Shown here: positions 9,834 through 19,326 of the stretch, one piece after another | Layout: each line of letters begins with the position of its first letter | Numbering within the stretch: position 1 is the first letter of the stretch | DNA from: Pedobacter helvus | GTDB lineage: Bacteria > Bacteroidota > Bacteroidia > Sphingobacteriales > Sphingobacteriaceae | Assembly (NCBI RefSeq): GCF_005925325.1 | Contig: NZ_SRMP01000002.1 | Location: 558,001 to 622,000, forward strand | Reading direction: 5' to 3' | Length of the DNA: 64,000 bases | The notes under the pieces: model-generated | The model's database searches: none | Seen by the model: the letters and a program-made list of their open reading frames with translations, nothing else | What the model was told of the DNA's origin: nothing | Translations under genes and position numbers: made by a program

Positions 9834-9919
9834 AGAATTAACGATTTTTCGTTCAACCAAAAGTAGATGCGCAAATTAAGGCTAAAGGTCTTGATAGTCA
9901 ACCCATAAAATGATTTTGG

Positions 9920-10219
9920 TCACTTCTTTACCAAAGCCTGATAAATTTCTGCATAGAGTAGACCACTGCCACCACCATAATGTTTTACTACAGGTGTTTT
10001 GGCGTTCAGTTTTTCCAGATGAAGGTTCAAAACGTCTTCATGCTCTTGGCTAATGCCGGAGCCAATTAATATCACATCGTAAGTTTTGGCGTAACAATGT
10101 TCTAGCGCATCGTTTAACGACAAAGCAACTGCAGCATGCCAGCCTTCCATTTTATCGATTAAACGCCCTATTGTTGCTGCAATAGGTTGGTTGGTGCAAA
10201 CTATTAAGATATTGGTCAT
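9920..10219 (-). CDS. Small receiver-like protein lacking the phospho-acceptor aspartate
   Basis: A 99-residue protein whose pattern (NILIVCTN at 3-10, YDVILIGSGIS at 47-57, TPVVKHYGGG near 75-84) resembles a CheY-type receiver domain in strand order. The acidic pair after strand 1 is replaced by CTN, and the acceptor aspartate after strand 3 by Gly53/Ser54, so phosphorylation is not expected. The ATG at 10219 is chosen because an in-frame ATG at 10249 lies inside an intergenic palindrome. It sits between the pirin and AraC genes on the same strand. I do not recognise a specific family. The receiver fold is inferred from pattern only. Confidence 0.65.
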   Translation of the reverse strand: MTNILIVCTNQPIAATIGRLIDKMEGWHAAVALSLNDALEHCYAKTYDVILIGSGISQEHEDVLNLHLEKLNAKTPVVKHYGGGSGLLYAEIYQALVKK

Positions 10220-10243
10220 TTGCTTTTGTTTTTTACTGTCTGC

Positions 10244-10300
10244 TGTCATACTGAGCTTGTCGAAGTATTTGCAAGGGTCTTCGACAGGCTCAGACTGACA
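10244..10300. repeat. GTCAT-type intergenic palindrome
   Basis: TGTCATACTGAGCTTGTCGAAG pattern on the left, mirrored by CTTCGACAGGCTCAG...TGACA on the right, with one or two mismatches. It closely resembles the inner hairpin at 60110-60172. It lies between the pirin gene and the receiver-like gene and creates a false upstream ATG for the latter. Confidence 0.8.
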
Positions 10301-10318
10301 AACATGACATAATTAAAC

Positions 10319-11032
10319 TTAGAACTTCATCGGAACTTCCATTATCAAAAACTCTGCATCAGTATTTGCAATGATTTCAAATTTATCGGTATCCCAAATT
10401 CCAAAGCCATCTCTAGTATCAACGTCTTGCCCATCTACTTTAATACTTCCTTTGAGTACAAAAATGTAAGCACCGTTACCTTCTTTGTGTAAAGAATAGG
10501 TTTTTGCAGTTGCCGCATCAAATCTAGCCATGTTAAACCAAGCATCTTGATAAATCCAAACTCCTGCGTCATCTGCATTTGGCGAAAGTATTTGTACAAA
10601 CTCATTTCTGGTGGTCGCATCAATAGTGATTTGGTCGTAACGAGGATCTACATTTCTTTTGTTAGGGAATACCCAGATCTGTAAGAACTTCGCAGGGTTC
10701 GCTGCATCAGGATTGTACTCCGAGTGGTAAACACCAGTTCCAGCACTCATCACCTGAATTTCTCCCGATTTGATTGTAGCTGTTGTTCCTAAACTATCTT
10801 TATGTTGTAATGCGCCTTCCAACGGGATAGAGATAATTTCCATATTGTCATGTGGATGCTCTCCAAATCCCATTCCACCAGTTACAAAATCGTCATTTAA
10901 AACTCTTAATGCACCGAAGTTGATACGCTCTGGGTTGTAATATCCAGCAAAGCTGAAAGAGTGAAAGCTTTTTAACCAGCCATGGTCTGCGGCTCCGCGA
11001 GTGTTGGCTGTGTGTAATACGGTCTGTGCCAT
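10319..11032 (-). CDS. Pirin family protein (bicupin, YhaK/YhhW-like)
   Basis: A cytoplasmic bicupin of 237 residues. The ATG at 11032 (MAQTVLHTANTRG) follows a good ribosome site (AAAGGAG, about 9 bases upstream) and fits the family N-terminus; the 32 residues of an earlier in-frame start are not conserved-looking. The metal-binding motifs of pirins are present: HPHDNMEI near 56-63 and GTGVYHSEYNP near 98-108 supply the histidines and glutamate that hold iron. Some family members degrade quercetin, others act as redox-sensitive co-regulators; the role here is unknown. A second pirin is encoded at 54760-55647. TAAATTTG about 20 bases before the ribosome site may be a promoter -7 element. Confidence 0.9.
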   Translation of the reverse strand: MAQTVLHTANTRGAADHGWLKSFHSFSFAGYYNPERINFGALRVLNDDFVTGGMGFGEHPHDNMEIISIPLEGALQHKDSLGTTATIKSGEIQVMSAGTGVYHSEYNPDAANPAKFLQIWVFPNKRNVDPRYDQITIDATTRNEFVQILSPNADDAGVWIYQDAWFNMARFDAATAKTYSLHKEGNGAYIFVLKGSIKVDGQDVDTRDGFGIWDTDKFEIIANTDAEFLIMEVPMKF

Positions 11033-11164
11033 AATTTTTTTCTCCTTTGTTGATACAAATTTACAGTACTTGTTAAGGATGGATGTTGATGTAGGATAAG
11101 AAAGAACAATGATATTAAGCCGTAACATATAAGGAGATTTATCTATTTTAGCAATTGCTGGTGA

Positions 11165-12886
11165 ATGCGCCGTATGTTTAGAAATAAAATTGCCATATTA
11201 CTGCTTTTTACTTTGATTTTTTGCCTTTTTGGGCATGCACAGTATCAAGGATTACTCCGTACTCCTTATAAGAATAAAGTTTATATCATAGATACCTTAT
11301 ACCGTAAGCTTATAAATAATGAAGATGCTTCCAAAACCCATGCTTTTTTAAAGGAGATGGAGGCTTACGGATTAAAGTACGGGGATAGAGAGATTGTTTT
11401 GGAAGTAGAACTTTTTAAAGCCTACTATTATTCATATTGGAAATTCAACAATCCTCATGATATTATCATACAAAAATTAAAGGCCATTGAAAAGAAGGGC
11501 AACGAGGAGGGCTACCTGCATATAGAGGCAAGAGCTATTAGGGTATTGGCAGAACATTATTGGCGTAGAATAGGCAATTACGAACTGGCTTCCGAATACT
11601 ATCTTAAGCTAGGTAATCTTTTGCAGAAAACAGATGCGGTTGAATTTCCAAACGCTGCAGAATACTATTATCTGATAGGAGAGCTGCACTATTTCTTTAA
11701 AGATTATGTTGGCGCAATGTCTTATGTGCGCAAAGCTTTAGCTGTTGCCGAAACAGATTTTAATTGGAAGGCAATATGGTCGGCAAAAAATACCATGGGT
11801 TTGTGCTATAGACAATTAGGTAAGTTAGATAGTGCAGATTATTATTTTAAGGATGCCGTACGCTCTAAATATCTTAAGAAAAATGATATTCAATATAGTA
11901 TAGCGCAAGGTAATATTGGCTATAATTATTACTTAAGAAAGAAATATGACAAGGCGATACCTTTAATACTCTTGGATGCTATTGGAGCCGTCAAAGAAAA
12001 AGACTGGCGTTTAGCGGCGGGAGCCGGAGTTCCATTAGCGAATATTTATCTACAGCAAAAACAATATGATAAATCTTGGGCATGGATAGAGAAATCTCAT
12101 GCTTATATCCAAAAATCGAATAGACCTCCTCATGAACTTTTAGAGCAGTTTTTTACAGTTAAAAGTGCTTGGTATGTAGCTAAGGGAAATGCCGTAATGG
12201 CCAAAAAATATTTAGACTCTGCCTGGAAGGCTAAAGAGGAAGTGCAAAATAAAATTAACGCTTTACAGTTGTTAAGGGTTCAGCAGAAAGAGTACAGGCA
12301 AAAACTGGCAGCAGAACGCACCGAGTTTTTGTTGAAACAAAGAATTAAGGATACACAGGTGTTAGTGTTGATAATAGTTGTAGTCTTTTTAGGAATTCTT
12401 GTAGTACTTATTTATTATTTACAACGAAGAAAAAGGTTGATGATAGAAGCGGCGAAAGATGCTAAATTGAAACTGGCAAATAGAGAATTAGAGATTGCCA
12501 AGCACCAAATTGATATTTTTGCGCAAACTATTTCTGCTAATAGCGAATTGATTGAGGAAATGCAGGTAGCGCATGAGTATCAGCAAAGTGAAGCGATAAC
12601 CTTGGTTACCAAAAATGCGATACTTACTGATGCCAGTTGGGATAAATTTCAAGAAGCTTTTGAAAAAGTACATCCTGGATACATTAGAAGACTAAGGGAA
12701 AAAATACATGGGATTACTTTGGCCGAAACCAAAATGGTGGTGCTAGCTAAATTGAAGCTAAACAAGCGGGAAATGGGACATGCTTTGGGCATTTCGCCAC
12801 AATCTTTAAGGGTAACCTGGCATCGCTTGCGTAAGAAAATAGAAAATGACGAAATCCAATTGGAAGATTTTGTAGACCAAATTTAA
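11165..12886 (+). CDS. TPR-repeat membrane regulator with C-terminal LuxR-like HTH
   Basis: A 573-residue transmembrane regulator of a type common in Bacteroidota. It has a signal peptide (about 1-25), a periplasmic array of tetratricopeptide repeats (about 40-360), one membrane helix (about 398-420, VLVLIIVVVFLGILVV) followed by basic residues, a cytoplasmic coiled coil (about 425-480), and a C-terminal LuxR-like helix-turn-helix (about 510-565, ITLAETKMVVLAKLKLNKREMG then ISPQSLRVTWHRLRKKI). It thus appears to link a periplasmic peptide or protein signal to transcription. It converges with the 1655-residue surface protein with a gap of only 19 bases, so regulation of that neighbour is possible but not shown. 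Confidence 0.88.
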   Translation: MRRMFRNKIAILLLFTLIFCLFGHAQYQGLLRTPYKNKVYIIDTLYRKLINNEDASKTHAFLKEMEAYGLKYGDREIVLEVELFKAYYYSYWKFNNPHDIIIQKLKAIEKKGNEEGYLHIEARAIRVLAEHYWRRIGNYELASEYYLKLGNLLQKTDAVEFPNAAEYYYLIGELHYFFKDYVGAMSYVRKALAVAETDFNWKAIWSAKNTMGLCYRQLGKLDSADYYFKDAVRSKYLKKNDIQYSIAQGNIGYNYYLRKKYDKAIPLILLDAIGAVKEKDWRLAAGAGVPLANIYLQQKQYDKSWAWIEKSHAYIQKSNRPPHELLEQFFTVKSAWYVAKGNAVMAKKYLDSAWKAKEEVQNKINALQLLRVQQKEYRQKLAAERTEFLLKQRIKDTQVLVLIIVVVFLGILVVLIYYLQRRKRLMIEAAKDAKLKLANRELEIAKHQIDIFAQTISANSELIEEMQVAHEYQQSEAITLVTKNAILTDASWDKFQEAFEKVHPGYIRRLREKIHGITLAETKMVVLAKLKLNKREMGHALGISPQSLRVTWHRLRKKIENDEIQLEDFVDQI

Positions 12887-12905
12887 TCGGGTATCGCCAA
12901 TCGCA

Positions 12906-15900
12906 TCAATTCTTAATCATCTTCAAAACGGTACTTCTTTCATCTCCAGTAAATCTTAATAAATAAATACCTTTTGGGAGCTTATCTATGCTAATTACTT
13001 TTTCTGTCTCCGTATAATTTAATGTGATACTTTGAAGAATTTTCCCTGAAATGTCTGATAAAGCGATGTTTTTGTATCTGCCGGAAGCAAAAATAACATT
13101 TGCTTTTTCTATCACTGGATTTGGATAAAGCAAAATATCTTCGTTGTTAAGACTAAAATTCAGTGTCCTAATTCCGAGCTCTTCTATTTTACCGTCTTTG
13201 TCCTTCTGTATCAATTTATAGTAGTTATTACCATTTAATGGTTTGCGGTCGTACCATAGATAACTATTTTTCGAATCGGTGGTCCCTTTTCCAGTTACAA
13301 TAGCTAGGCTTACAAAGCTTTTATCGTCCGCTGCACGAAGAATTTCAAAACCAGCATTATCTTTTTCGGAAGCGGTTTCCCATGTTAGAATGGCCGCGTT
13401 ATTGTCCTTTTTAACTGTAAATGACAATAGTGATACCGGTAAGGTACTCATATTTTCAAAAGGACCTAAATCGATGCTAGGGCCTACTAATCGTTGATTT
13501 CCTGCTAAATCTTTATCTGTTGCTAAACTATTGTTGGTACTATTGCCGTCCGAATCTTCATACAAAGTGTTATTTCCAGTATTAATGGCTAACCCATCAG
13601 GTTTTAGTGTATAATCGCCATTCGTGGCATCTACAAACAGATTGTCGTTAGTAAACTGCCAAGGGACACCATTAATATTTCCATTGGCCGTACCAAATTC
13701 ATGCTGGATTAAACTATGTTTGATGTCTTTGGTGACACTTTTGCCTGCGCCGTCTAAAAAGGCAATGTCTGGGAGGTTGTTATAGGTGTTTTGGTAGGCG
13801 ATACTATTGTAAGCAGTAAATGAATAAATGGAGCCATTGGCAAAGTAAATGAAGAAAGGACTTTCATTACTGGCTACAGTGCTATTTTGTAGTTTAATAC
13901 TGTTTGTAGCGTTTGGATTAGCGTAAGCAAAAATGGCACCGCCAAAGGCTCCTGCACTATTTCCACTGAGGATACTGTTGATAGTTGTTGTTGTACTGGA
14001 GGCATTGGTAGATCGTGAGTGGATACCGCCACCATGAGTGCCGCTATTTTTACTGATCGTGCTTCTGTAAATATTGAGGTTGGCAGTAGAGCCTGCTAGC
14101 AAATAAATGCCACCTCCCCAATCGCTGGTACTATTGTAGCTGATATAGCATTGGGTTAATGTCATCTCATTGCTTGCGGTCCCACTTTCTGAGTAAATTC
14201 CCCCGCCATTATTTCTACGTACTATAAGATTGGCCACGCCAATGGCTCCACTACCATCTGCCAATCCGCCTGTTATGGTAAAACCGTTCAATTCGGTGTT
14301 TAATGCTATGTTTTCTGAAGCTGCTATGATTACGTGATAGGCATTATTGCCTTGTGGAGTTGTTGTATCATTGTTGTCAAGGTCCCCGCTTAATATAGTG
14401 CCATTAGTTTGTGTAGGTAAAATGCGATTATGCTCGGGGAGGTTAATTCCATTGTCGGGATCGAAACCACCATATAGCTTTACTCCGTTTACCATCAGAA
14501 AAGCATTGTTACGTCCTTGGTCTGTACCAAATAAAGAAGGCGCATCATGTGGCCCATATAATGGCTTATATATCCCTTTGCTTACCCATATTTGCTTTAC
14601 GGTATTTGGTGTATTGGCATTTAGAACTTTAGCGGCAATAAGTGCATCGGCAAGTTCTGCCGTGGCGTTAGTCCAACTATTGCCTCTAAGGCCGCCAGTG
14701 CCATTCTTCTTTACGTAAATAATGCCGTTTGCATCAGGAATCGGTGTGGGGTTATAAGGACTTTCAAAGGCTCCCATATCTATAAAGCCTATTCTTAAAC
14801 GGTTGTTGCCAGCTATATCCTTATCGATAGTTAGACTGTTGTTTCCACCATCACCATCGGCATTTTCATATAACATATTATTGCCAGCGTTTATGGCAGC
14901 ACTCTTCTCTTTCAGGCTGTAATCGCCATTTGCAGCATTTGTAAAGAGGTTATTATTAGTATAGCTTGCAGAAGTTCCATCGAGGTTGCCATTTGCAGTG
15001 TCGCTTTCTTCCTGCACTAGACTATACTTAATGTCTTTATTAATACTGCCGCTATTAGTGGATATATTGCTAATTGCCCCGCTTTCTAACTTATTATTAA
15101 AAATAATGCTGTTATAAGAGGTAAATGTTTTAGAACTACCCTTTAAAAAAATAAAGTTTTGACCTTTATTATCGGCTATGGTACTGTTCTGAAGTATTAG
15201 ATTACTGGTATTAGAGGCATCTGAATAAATTCCTGCCCCATCAGCAAGGGCTGTGTTGCCATGTATTTTACTATTGGTAACTGAAATTTTTGAGAAGGGA
15301 CCCTTTGAATAAATACCTCCGTTAGAATTAGAGCTGTTTTCGCTAATACTGCTATTGCTAATATTGATAGTTGAAGAATTGCTTGCCGGTGGTAAGGGCA
15401 TTACCGGCGGCCAAGCTTCTGAATAAATGCTTCCACCAGAGCCAGCACTATTTTTACTAATGTTACAGTTGATTATTGTAACTGTTGAATTTAGAGCAGC
15501 TCCTGCTTGGGAAATGACTGCACCACCATTGCCAGAAGCTTGGTTTCCGTTCATGCTGCAGTTAACAAGAATAATGGTAGAGCCACCGATCATACTATTG
15601 GAGTAAATTCCTGCACCATCGCTGGTATTGTACCCAACGCTATTGGGCGACTCTCCTGATGCCAGACCACCCGTAATGGTAAAACCATTTAATTCAATGT
15701 GACTTAAAGCATAATTGGGAGAGGAAGGTGAGCTGACTACGTGGTATACGTTATTGCCAGTTGGTCCATTGGTATCGTTGTTATCTAGATCGCCACTGAG
15801 AATGGTTCCATTTGGCGCTTCCGTAGTAGCATTGGGTATGATACGTTGGTGGCTGAGGTTGGTAATGCCATTATCGGGATCAAAACCTCCGTATAGTTTC

Positions 15901-17873
15901 ACGTCATATGCTATCGTAAAGCTGCGCTCCTTTGGAACTATGGCCACGCCTTGATTGTATAATGGTTTGTACACTCCCTTTGAAACCCAGATTTGGCTTA
16001 CTATAGTTCTGTTTGCATTGGCAAATTTTAACGCATCAGCGAGTTCGCCAATAGCGTCGTTCCATGAGCTGCCATTTCCAGTACTTCCTTTCTTTACATA
16101 GAGAATGTGGTTATCGTCTGGAGCCAACTCTTGATATTCATAAGCTCCTATATCAATGGTTGTATTAGACAATCTCTTATTTCCCAATAAATCTTTATCA
16201 GTAGTCAAATTACCGCCGTTATTGTTATAAAGCAGATTGTTGCCAGCACTAATGGCAGGGCTTTCGCTGTTTAAGATATAATTTCCAGTATTAATTGGCG
16301 CTGAAGCAAAAGTAGTTGGATTAGCAAACTTAGGGTCTATATCAAGATTGCTAGTTCCCGCAAATCCACCCTGTATTAAACTATAGCTTACCGTAGTTAA
16401 AGCATCTACCTGATAAGAAACCTTTACCCTTACCTGGTCAATGTACGAGATAATGGTAGGCAGCAACAATCCAGAGGCCTTGGAGGTAACAGCAATAGCT
16501 ACTCCAAAATCGCTTGAATTTACATCGGCAGGTATTAAGGTAAGGCCCCAAAGATCTGTATTGGTACCATAAGTGAATGCTGTTTCCGAGGTAGGCCAAT
16601 TTATGCCGATGTTGGCATGATTAGTTCCTTCCACTTGGTCGTTTTTAAGTAACCTGATATCTAAATCCCGTGTGTAATTAGAACTTGTATTATCGCTAGA
16701 AAATTTCCTGATTTCTACTTCAATACCCAATATTTCTGCGTTAGGAGGCACATTAAGACCTAGTCCCTTTATCGTTAAAAAGTGGCTATCTCTTATAGTG
16801 CCAGCAATCAACATCGCCTCATTTGACATGGTTGCATAGGTGCTATTGTCGGTAAGGGCGTTACTAGGATTATTCCAAGGGTCTGTGCCTGTACTATTAT
16901 CGTTAATAGCTATGGTAGGGTTTTGATAAACAGGAGCTTGTACCGTGTTATTTTCTAGAATACCACTATTATTTCCGTAAATCAATGTATTTGCTATGGT
17001 AGGCGAAGAAAGATGATGGTAAAGCGCTGCACTGGCGGCCCCAGTACTGCTATTGGCCGCAACGGTTGTGTTCAATAGTATGGGTGTAGAATAGATACTG
17101 TATATACCTGCCCCGCTAGCATTGCCCGACGCTTTGTTTCCAGTAATTAGAGAATTGGTAATTGATGGTGCCGCTAAATGATTGTAAACACCTGCACCTG
17201 CATGGTCGGCCGTAGCTATATGTCCAGAAATGACGCAGTTGGTAATTTTTGGAGAAGCTCCTTGGTTATAGATACCTGCACCTCTATCCTGATAAATGGT
17301 TTGTCCATTTACTATTATGGTACTTGCCGTATTGGCATTGCCTCCCACAATCGTAAACCTATCTAATGTGGCATTGCCTATGTTGCCCACGCTAAGTACA
17401 ACGTGATTGGTGTTATCGGCGTTAGCCGTAATGGTTGATGTTGTTTCGTCGTTGCCATTTAAATCGCCACTTAGGATTGTTTTATTGGCCATTAGCTTGA
17501 AATTACGTTCGTTCAAACTGCTTTCCGTTCCTGAAAAACCGCCATATAGTTTTACATCCTTTACTAAAAGAAAAGTGTTATCTCGGCCAGCGTCATTTCC
17601 AAAATTATTATCTGCGGGACTGTATAATGGTTTGTAAGTGCCACCAGTCACCCAAATCTGCTGTATGGCTGTGTTGCTTTTGGCTGCTTTAAGTGCATCG
17701 GCCAATTCACCAATTGCATTGTTCCAAGAACTACCGTTTCCGGTACTTCCTTTTTTAACGTAGAGAATACCATTAGCATCTGAAGTTTGAGCAAAACTGA
17801 AGTACGTTGACAAGATAAAAAAGGTAGTAAGAGTAGCCGTTTTGATTTTCATAATATTGAACTGCTTGTTCAT
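12906..17873 (-). CDS. Three-module beta-helix surface protein with type IX secretion sorting domain
   Basis: A 1655-residue exported protein. After a signal peptide (through about residue 28; a start at Met8, base 17852, is equally possible) come three homologous modules, starting near residues 36, 591 and 1049. Each opens with (I/L)YVKK..GTG..SW..A..ELADAL, then QIWV..G.YKPLY, VKLYGGF, TILSGDLNGND or DLDNND, and an FTI.GG block, followed by N/S/T/G-rich right-handed beta-helix rungs. These resemble the choice-of-anchor Q and pectate-lyase-like families. A beta-sandwich region (about 1476-1575) precedes a type A type IX sorting domain (YPNPV...GIYLLRF...K). It is likely displayed on the cell surface. 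A role in polysaccharide binding or cleavage is possible, but no catalytic site is evident. Module 1 carries an extra lectin-like insert. Confidence 0.9.
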   Translation of the reverse strand: MNKQFNIMKIKTATLTTFFILSTYFSFAQTSDANGILYVKKGSTGNGSSWNNAIGELADALKAAKSNTAIQQIWVTGGTYKPLYSPADNNFGNDAGRDNTFLLVKDVKLYGGFSGTESSLNERNFKLMANKTILSGDLNGNDETTSTITANADNTNHVVLSVGNIGNATLDRFTIVGGNANTASTIIVNGQTIYQDRGAGIYNQGASPKITNCVISGHIATADHAGAGVYNHLAAPSITNSLITGNKASGNASGAGIYSIYSTPILLNTTVAANSSTGAASAALYHHLSSPTIANTLIYGNNSGILENNTVQAPVYQNPTIAINDNSTGTDPWNNPSNALTDNSTYATMSNEAMLIAGTIRDSHFLTIKGLGLNVPPNAEILGIEVEIRKFSSDNTSSNYTRDLDIRLLKNDQVEGTNHANIGINWPTSETAFTYGTNTDLWGLTLIPADVNSSDFGVAIAVTSKASGLLLPTIISYIDQVRVKVSYQVDALTTVSYSLIQGGFAGTSNLDIDPKFANPTTFASAPINTGNYILNSESPAISAGNNLLYNNNGGNLTTDKDLLGNKRLSNTTIDIGAYEYQELAPDDNHILYVKKGSTGNGSSWNDAIGELADALKFANANRTIVSQIWVSKGVYKPLYNQGVAIVPKERSFTIAYDVKLYGGFDPDNGITNLSHQRIIPNATTEAPNGTILSGDLDNNDTNGPTGNNVYHVVSSPSSPNYALSHIELNGFTITGGLASGESPNSVGYNTSDGAGIYSNSMIGGSTIILVNCSMNGNQASGNGGAVISQAGAALNSTVTIINCNISKNSAGSGGSIYSEAWPPVMPLPPASNSSTINISNSSISENSSNSNGGIYSKGPFSKISVTNSKIHGNTALADGAGIYSDASNTSNLILQNSTIADNKGQNFIFLKGSSKTFTSYNSIIFNNKLESGAISNISTNSGSINKDIKYSLVQEESDTANGNLDGTSASYTNNNLFTNAANGDYSLKEKSAAINAGNNMLYENADGDGGNNSLTIDKDIAGNNRLRIGFIDMGAFESPYNPTPIPDANGIIYVKKNGTGGLRGNSWTNATAELADALIAAKVLNANTPNTVKQIWVSKGIYKPLYGPHDAPSLFGTDQGRNNAFLMVNGVKLYGGFDPDNGINLPEHNRILPTQTNGTILSGDLDNNDTTTPQGNNAYHVIIAASENIALNTELNGFTITGGLADGSGAIGVANLIVRRNNGGGIYSESGTASNEMTLTQCYISYNSTSDWGGGIYLLAGSTANLNIYRSTISKNSGTHGGGIHSRSTNASSTTTTINSILSGNSAGAFGGAIFAYANPNATNSIKLQNSTVASNESPFFIYFANGSIYSFTAYNSIAYQNTYNNLPDIAFLDGAGKSVTKDIKHSLIQHEFGTANGNINGVPWQFTNDNLFVDATNGDYTLKPDGLAINTGNNTLYEDSDGNSTNNSLATDKDLAGNQRLVGPSIDLGPFENMSTLPVSLLSFTVKKDNNAAILTWETASEKDNAGFEILRAADDKSFVSLAIVTGKGTTDSKNSYLWYDRKPLNGNNYYKLIQKDKDGKIEELGIRTLNFSLNNEDILLYPNPVIEKANVIFASGRYKNIALSDISGKILQSITLNYTETEKVISIDKLPKGIYLLRFTGDERSTVLKMIKN

Positions 17874-18178
17874 TAAGATGATTAAAAATGGTGCTTAAGA
17901 TATCTAAAACCTAATTTCAGGCGTTACAGAAACGTTACAGTTTTATTGAGAATAGAAATTCTGAGTTTTGTCTGGATCGTTTAATTTTCTTTCCATGAAC
18001 ACAGTATGTGATGTTGAGCTAGTTGAAACATCAGTTAAAAAGCAATTTTCGAGAGGCTCGGACTAACAAGTAAAAAGCTCGGCCGAAATTTAAATAGTTC
18101 TAAAATCCTGACGTTGGTTTTACAACATGAAATAACTAACTTAATAACTTTGCAAAACCAAATAGCTAACTTAGAAAC
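17874..18178. promoter_or_regulatory. Divergent promoter region with a direct repeat before the DAC-like gene
   Basis: These 305 bases lie between divergent genes and hold no ORF. A 19-base motif occurs twice in direct orientation (18130-18148 and 18160-18178, pattern AAATArCTAACTTArwAAC), with 30 bases from start to start. Between the copies is TAACTTTG (18145-18152), a match to the Bacteroidota -7 element TAnnTTTG. No TTG lies at the usual distance, so an activator or other sigma factor may be needed. The second copy ends at the ATG. Confidence 0.5.
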
Positions 18179-19324
18179 ATGATCAATAGGGCTACTTACC
18201 AAGCGGCGCAAATTGTTGCACCTACAATAGAAACACACTTTGCAACGCATTTGGCGGAGGCGAGCGCTAAAGGCGAGCTTGATTTAGCACCACAGCCACC
18301 AGCCAGAGTGGTCGAGGCAATTTTAGATGCCGCTTTTTGGAGTAGCTTAAGAAAGGAAGAAGGCCATTCCCCTAAAATTTCTATCGCATTTTTACCGCCC
18401 GAGCAGGCAACTAAACCATTGCTTTTTAAACAAAATTTACCGTTAAATCCAAATGTGCTAACTAAGCTAGCGCCAGGAGTAGAAAGAGGCGGTATCCATA
18501 TTGGAGTTTGGCATGATGGTTACGATTTGTATGTTTGGGGAACAACCTTGAATATCCCGAATTATTGTTTTGTGGTAGATGTTTCAGAGCCTGCTTTGTT
18601 GGTGGTAAAACACCGCAGAATTTATGGTTTTGGTAAGTTTACCAACGTTGCAGTGCTCAAAGGCGATCAGATCAAGATAGTGAATGAGAGTGCGCCGAAA
18701 AGTGGCGAATGTCCGAGTATCTTATTGTCACTTTTAGATTTAACTGCCGACAGCAATTGGAGCGATGCCGCAAATATTTTAATTCAACTTTCGGTTTCGA
18801 TGCGTGCTCATGGAAGGGGCGGAGCAGTATTGGTAGTGCCACAAGAAACCGATGATTGGAAACTTTCTGTCATTCATCCCATCAGCTATGCTTTAACGCC
18901 ACCATTTAAAGGTTTGGCAGATTTGGTGCGGAAAGATAAGGGCGAAGCAACCAGTGAAATTTTTTGGCAAACAGCGTTAAAGCGTGAAATAGACCATTTA
19001 GCGGGCCTAACTGCAGTAGACGGAGCAACAATAATTACAGATGAGTACGAGTTATTGGCTTTTGGTGCTAAAACCGGAAGGGCGAATAGCAGTGAACATA
19101 TCCAGCAAATTTCTTATACAGAGCCTATCAATAATGCCGAAGCTGTAGTTGTGCATCCTGCAAAAATTGGCGGTACTAGACATTTGTCTGCAGCGCAATT
19201 TATTTTCGATCAACGTGATGCTTTAGCTTTAGTAGCATCGCAAGATGGGCACTTCACTGTTTTCAGTTGGTCGAGGTCATTAAATATGGTGCAAGCGCAA
19301 AGAATTGATACTTTGTTGTTGTAA
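18179..19324 (+). CDS. Diadenylate-cyclase-like (DisA_N/DAC) protein with N-terminal sensor-like domain
   Basis: A 381-residue soluble protein. The C-terminal part (about 270-381) carries the hallmarks of the DAC fold that makes c-di-AMP: TAVDGATIITD (DGA motif, 281-283), then GGTRHLSAA (331-339) where active enzymes have GTRHRAA, then RDALALVASQDGHFTVF, as in CdaA/DisA. The third residue of the RHR motif is Leu336, and the gap between motifs is longer than in CdaA, so activity is uncertain. The N-terminal part (about 1-265) looks like the sensor domains found before DAC domains in Bacteroidota (DACNV-type), including HGRGGAVLVVP at 211-221. No c-di-AMP phosphodiesterase is nearby. It is tail to tail with a tiny membrane gene. 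Confidence 0.75.
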   Translation: MINRATYQAAQIVAPTIETHFATHLAEASAKGELDLAPQPPARVVEAILDAAFWSSLRKEEGHSPKISIAFLPPEQATKPLLFKQNLPLNPNVLTKLAPGVERGGIHIGVWHDGYDLYVWGTTLNIPNYCFVVDVSEPALLVVKHRRIYGFGKFTNVAVLKGDQIKIVNESAPKSGECPSILLSLLDLTADSNWSDAANILIQLSVSMRAHGRGGAVLVVPQETDDWKLSVIHPISYALTPPFKGLADLVRKDKGEATSEIFWQTALKREIDHLAGLTAVDGATIITDEYELLAFGAKTGRANSSEHIQQISYTEPINNAEAVVVHPAKIGGTRHLSAAQFIFDQRDALALVASQDGHFTVFSWSRSLNMVQAQRIDTLLL

Positions 19325-19326
19325 GA

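Noticed and set aside
12906..17873. Long antisense ORFs in the beta-helix gene
   Set aside because: They mirror the repeated modules and lack starts, domains or ribosome sites of their own.
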